DNA from: Chrysopilus asiliformis
Taxonomy: Eukaryota > Arthropoda > Insecta > Diptera > Rhagionidae
DNA length: 64,000 nt
Reading direction: 5' to 3'
Assembly: GCA_964034945.1 (NCBI GenBank)
Contig: OZ035961.1
Location: forward strand, 45,744,184-45,808,183
Each line of letters starts with the position of its first letter. Position 1 is the stretch's first letter. The notes beneath the pieces were generated by a model. It searched no databases. It was given only the letters and a program-made list of their open reading frames with translations, and was not told the DNA's origin. Below are positions 59,549 through 64,000 of this stretch, in pieces. The position numbers were made by a program, and so were the translations under genes.

Positions 59549-60032
59549 CAGTAGAACGCGCTTAAATGCAACACGCGTAAATGCAAAACTCGTGTAATTG
59601 CACGCAAAATTTGTGCCTGGAGGATTTTCAAGCATTTTTCATATAAATATACACGGATAAATGAAACACGCTTAATTGCAATACTTGCTTAAATGCAACC
59701 ATTTTCACATCCGCAAAAGTATAAATTATATGAAATTTTACACGCTTAAATGCACATGTACAAAAATCAAATGTAATTACACAAAAAAAAGTGAATATCG
59801 TTATTTTTATTTGATAAAATGAATTCTTAATTAGGTTCTTTGTTTTTGTGTAGCCTTGTTGAATTTAAATGTTTATTACAGGAATATTGAAGTTGCATGT
59901 TTATCTTTTACTCGCATAATTGCACATTAATGTGCATTTATCCGTGCTTCCGTGCTACGTATAAATGCAAAACACGGATAAATGCACATAAAATTCTGCG
60001 AAATTCGATATGCATTTAAGCGTGTTCTACTG
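59549..60032. mobile_element. Pogo-like MITE, uninterrupted copy
   Basis: Ends CAGTAGAACGCGCTTAAATG and, in reverse, CAGTAGAACACGCTTAAATG, flanked by TA (59547-59548 and 60033-60034). The body matches 54508-55202 apart from that copy's insert. Confidence 0.9.
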
Positions 60033-60034
60033 TA

Positions 60035-60970
60035 TTACTTTTTTTAGACCTTAAGAAAATAAGTCTGACGCAAATGAATTATCGAAGTTCTTTGTAGGAA
60101 ATTTATTTGATTGTAATTTTGTACATAATCATTTCTCATAAAGTCGATATAAACCAAATAAATTCGCAAAAATTAATTTTTTCACTTTAGTGGTCACAGA
60201 CTTTTTACGGGGTCTCGCCAAACGAAAAATCCTCGTACAGATTTTTTATGCCTCTCTACACATATGGTTTAACTACCAAAAGAAAAGGTTTTTACTGTAG
60301 CTTTATTTCCAAGAGGTCTGATTGTGGGCCAAGGGGGCGAAAAACTGCAAGCTTACTTTAAGTTGGAAAATTGTTGAAAAATCAGGTTTATTAATTTAGT
60401 AATCAGATCTTTAGGTACAAGAAAATTGTTTTCCAGAAAACTTCACAAATTGGACTTACTGTAATAAAAAAAAATAATTTAAGTGTTTCAAGTAAGTCCC
60501 CTTATGATTTTTCATAGTAAAAATCAGTAAAATTTTTTGAGAAAGATCAATATTTCGTCGTATTTAAAACCTTAAGGCAAAGCTACTTATATTTTTAATG
60601 GCTTTTTTTTAGTTATTTCACATTTTTCTAACAGGAAAACCTAAAAATATAAAATTTTGGGTCTGTGGAACTTTCTTGAAAACCCTAATTTTGGCAAAAA
60701 ATTAGACCAAATTCGACACTGTGCGGCGGCGCCAAAATCGTTTACATGACTATACATTTCCATTTCAGATTCAGACTTTTTGCTTAGTCTGTGAAGTAGA
60801 ATACTTGAAACAATAGATTAATTAATCGTATGAAGTTATGACAAAAAAAAACTATTGCATTTTTTTTAAAAACAAATCTTTTCAAAAAAGTGTATATTTC
60901 TGAAAATTTTGAAAAAGCGAGCGTATAACGTATTTATACGAAATTTGGGAAACGTAGTGGTGGCAACCCT
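60035..60970. other. Noncoding spacer of the inverted repeat
   Basis: No exon, RNA gene or bounded element recognised; AT-rich. GGTGGCAACCCT at 60959-60970 pairs with the left-side word at 57103. Confidence 0.5.
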
Positions 60971-61257
60971 ACTTCAATGCGGTTTACGCCGTTTTTTGAT
61001 CACATTTCATCCTGATACAATACCGGAGGCAGCTTATCCCACTTCTGAGATTTGTAGGGGATACTTGCGCACCTTTTAAACATGAACGGATCTAGATCCT
61101 TGTGTATTTGACATTTATAGCAACGAGTATGACTTCCGACGGCTTTTCGTCGTCACGGTAATTCAAATGTGTGTTTTTTCAATAAAAAATTAAAATATTT
61201 GAATTAACGAATTGTTGCTTGGGTATTCCTGCAAAGTTCGGGGGGTGGCGACCATCT

Positions 61258-61329
61258 GGCTCAATGGTCTAGGGGTATGATTCTCGCTTTGGGTGCGAGA
61301 GGCCCCGGGTTCAAATCCCGGTTGAGCCC
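61258..61329 (+). tRNA. tRNA-Pro (anticodon TGG)
   Basis: 72 bases, identical to 56608 (GGCCCCGGG form). Terminator of ten T at 61333-61342. Mirror partner of 56608 in the inverted repeat. Confidence 0.98.
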
Positions 61330-61704
61330 GTATTTTTTTTTTATTTTCAACAAAAACGCTACAAAAAATTTACTGATAAAAACTTTAATACTGATTCGAG
61401 CATGGGATTTTAACTCATAACGTTAGTATCTTCTGTAACTTAGATTTTTGGAAGAAATTCTTCATCGTCCAATGCTTTATAAAAATCCGAAAAATGTGGA
61501 AAATAAAAATTACCCTAAATTTAAATGATTTTTTGCTAAGACTACTGATATGTGAGTAAAATGACTAGCTAAATGTTATTGTTTTCTTTGTCATAATGCT
61601 CCATCACAATATATTTGTCGGGATTCTTATATATGCTCTATACTGTTGGTAGTAGTATGTAGAAAAAGAATTAATAAAAAAATCATGTAATTTAAAAAAA
61701 ACAC

Positions 61705-61776
61705 GGGCTCAACCGGGATTTGAACCCGGGACCTCTCGCACCCAAAGCGAGAATCATACCCCTAGACCATTGAGCC
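61705..61776 (-). tRNA. tRNA-Pro (anticodon TGG)
   Basis: 72 bases, identical to 56161 (GGTCCCGGG form). Terminator of eight A on the + strand at 61694-61701. Mirror partner of 56161 in the inverted repeat. Confidence 0.98.
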
Positions 61777-61855
61777 GTACAACGAGTGTAGTGACGGAAG
61801 ACACCCAGCTTGTATCGTGCATGACCTACTCTATGAAACGAGATTTTCACACAGA

Positions 61856-62770
61856 ATAGCAAGTAAATTTCAAAAATGTTTACAATTTCTTGTGACGTTG
61901 CTTGTTTCTAGTTCTTTTTAATACACAGACCCCGAAAATTATGAAAGTAATTTCGTTAATAGCTTCATCTAAGTTTCACTAGAAAACTACATATAATTAT
62001 TTAAGTAAGTTTATAGTAAAAAACTTTGAGTGAAATGTTAATAGCCTTTGTAATTTATTTTATGAAAATTTGGGATTTTAGTGTGGGTTTACTGTTTTCA
62101 AAATGTTAAAATGCTTTTATAACCGATTGAATTTTCTCTTAACAATATTCATTATAAGAAATGATTGAATTTTATGGAATATCTTAATTAGATTTTGCAT
62201 TGGGTAATTAGTTTTGTATTTTAGGGTAATTAGTAATGATACCATATCTAATATAAAAAAAATAAAATTTTAAAGACATCATATAAATGTTTCCCACAGA
62301 GGTAAATTTAGTAATAAAGTTAATAACTACAGAAGAAACTTTGCATTATCATAGATAATTATAGGTATTTTTCGCTTATTAACGAACAAATTTTCGATAG
62401 TATAGCGGGAATATCGAAGACTGTCATTTGGATCTCGTGGCAATAACAATGTGTTTTCTTAATTATTTATCAAGATATTTTCAATTTTCTAACAGATATA
62501 CATTTTTGCATGCGTTGCAAATTTTCGTGCCATAAAGATTTTTATTTTCATGCCATTAAAAATTCGTGGTATTTATAAAAGATGAAATTTCCCATACGAG
62601 AAATTTGCAAATGGAATTGAACTGCATAACATGTTATTTCCTCATAAGATGGCTAAGTACATCTTCCTATATTATATAAGACTTTTCTTAACTTCCTGCC
62701 TTCCAGTGTGCTATATGTACTCTCAGAAAAATGTCCAGGTCACCTTTTTTTCAGGTTAACTCTGACCTTA
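61856..62770. other. Noncoding AT-rich stretch
   Basis: Nothing beyond AT-rich sequence was recognised. Confidence 0.5.
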
Positions 62771-62821
62771 CAGAGGTGTCTGTAAGCCAGAGGTGTCTGT
62801 AAGCCAGAGGTGTCTGTAAGC
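62771..62821. repeat. Three tandem copies of a 17-bp unit
   Basis: CAGAGGTGTCTGTAAGC is repeated three times without change and abuts the MITE at 62824. Confidence 0.97.
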
Positions 62822-62823
62822 TA

Positions 62824-63166
62824 CACGGCAAAAAATCCTGGAGTATTTTTCAATCCAAAAATTATATTGACGAAATCTTAATACATATTTTGGATTGGAA
62901 TTTAATACATGTGAATTTTTGAAAATATTTTAGCCTTTTTTGCAGTCATATTTGAAAAGTTTTTTATTATGTATTGAACTTAAGTACTTTTAACATTAAT
63001 GTCTACAATTTAATCAAAATTTTAGACTTTAATACTGAATTAAACCAAAAATAAATTTATGAAAATTTCCAATCCATATTATTGGATTAGAATTTTCCAT
63101 TGGATTACATATAGGTCCAGCGTAATCCAGTTTTTATTGGAATTCACTCCAAGATTTTTTGCCGTG
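62824..63166. mobile_element. TA-flanked MITE, uninterrupted sister of 12170-12729
   Basis: Ends CACGGCAAAAAATC with TA on each side (62822-62823 and 63167-63168). It preserves the single TTAA into which a piggyBac-type MITE inserted in the other copy. It has 18 extra bases near its right end (around TAGAATTTTCCATTGGAT). Confidence 0.95.
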
Positions 63167-63169
63167 TAG

Positions 63170-64000
63170 ATATTAACCTATCTAAGGTCAACTCGTGCAG
63201 CTCCCAATGCCCTACTTCACCTGCTGGTGGCTTAATTTCAGTATTTCTCCGACCACAGGTCAACTCAGTTTTACTTGCCCACATGCAGGCGAACGCGCGC
63301 CTGCCCGAGGCCAATTACGCCGTATGTAGGTCGTCGAGTTAGCCTCCATTTTTCTGAGTGTAGTACATAAAAAAATTGTGGCGTAAACCAATATTCGCGT
63401 AAACATTTGCCACAGTTAAATTAATGTCATCCACTATTTGATCTTTTCCTAAATGCAGTTTTTTTTCTTTAAATTTTGAGTATTTGCTGAAAGTTTTTGC
63501 AAAGAAAAAAATTCAAATTGTTTATTTTAATGTTATCTGAGTCTTAAGGAACCAACCCTGCGAGTTACATTAATCTACCATACATAAAAGGTTACCTGTA
63601 GGTAGTAGGTTAACTCATCTAAAAATTAAGGAAGGAATTTCCTTATTAAAATTCATACTTTCAATTTTTTTTGAATGGTCAAAATGAAATTGAAATTTCG
63701 CAAAACACTGTTTAAAGGGGTTTTCATGTTTTTACCTTTTTCTTAAATATAAGTATTAAAATTTCTTGATAAATTGAAATTATAGCGGGGCAGTTGCTAT
63801 GTATCCCTTGGATTGCGTGTGTGTATGTGTGTGTATGTAACAAAAATTTGTAAGATCGACTTTTCCCAGAAGGCCTCAACGGATTTTGACGCGGTTTTTT
63901 ACATTAGAAAGCAACACGAAAAAAAAAATCTGAAGTGCCAAATTAAAAATAAATGTAGAGTTATATTTTATATACTAAATCTACACAATTTAGTTCCAAG
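63170..64000. other. Noncoding stretch to window end
   Basis: AT-rich with a GTGTGT/GTATGT tract at 63818-63838. No exon recognised. Confidence 0.5.

Larger units (their letters stand above)
60971..61855. repeat. Right arm of a large inverted repeat
   Basis: Reverse complement of 56086-56967 with few differences, including the whole intergenic region between the two tRNA genes. Carries tRNA-Pro 61258 and 61705. Confidence 0.95.

Noticed and set aside
57103..60970. AGGGTTGCCACC words as ends of a 3.9-kb hAT element
   Set aside because: The flanking eight bases do not match; the words are better explained as an extension of the tRNA-Pro inverted repeat arms.

Overview
The window is a gene-poor, AT-rich animal nuclear segment. 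Spliced genes with GT-AG introns, tRNA genes with internal promoters and T-run terminators, and many cut-and-paste DNA transposons point to an insect. A dipteran is plausible from the look of the proteins and the transposon spectrum, but I cannot name the species. No bacterial feature was seen.

Two host protein genes could be rebuilt exon by exon. Pyruvate kinase lies on the + strand (17449-21778) with four coding exons; the last has only 13 coding bases and follows a 2.6-kb intron. A TBC1D5-type Rab GTPase-activating protein lies on the - strand (52183 down to 43443) with eleven coding exons giving 738 residues. Its long 3' exon looks like a separate intronless gene if read alone, but reading phase and content place it in TBC1D5.

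Ten tRNA genes were found: three Gly-GCC (24.8, 33.4, 35.9 kb), a convergent Trp-CCA pair (39.4 and 41.7 kb), one Leu-CAG (42.6 kb) and four Pro-TGG. The four Pro genes are two convergent pairs carried on the arms of a large inverted repeat (arms about 0.88 kb at 56086-56967 and 60971-61855, spacer 4.0 kb).

Most of the rest is transposon-derived. 1-13 kb: hairpin MITEs, a Harbinger-like deletion derivative with a Myb/SANT-like remnant, and piggyBac-type TTAA MITEs, one nested inside a TA-flanked MITE whose uninterrupted sister lies at 62.8 kb. 13.3-15 kb: a P-like element with the start of a THAP domain. 22-24 kb: a mariner-type deletion derivative and a second hairpin MITE. 26.5-33.2 kb: a MITE split by a 6.35-kb TA-flanked element that carries a decayed spliced gene of a family I cannot name. 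33.5-35 kb: TTAA MITE, long-TIR MITE and Harbinger-like element. 36.7-38.0 kb: a nearly intact mariner with one premature stop. 38.5-39.1 kb: a hAT-type MITE. 46.5-47.1 kb: piggyBac transposase relic in a TBC1D5 intron. 52.8-54.4 kb: hAT-type and Harbinger-type relics. 54.5-60 kb: pogo-like MITEs, a hAT-type element, and a 1-kb element carrying a relic of a cysteine-rich arthropod repeat protein.

The host genes have no evident functional link (glycolysis; Rab7/retromer membrane traffic; translation). All coordinates and translations were read by eye from the sequence. Family assignments rest on recalled motifs, not on searches.
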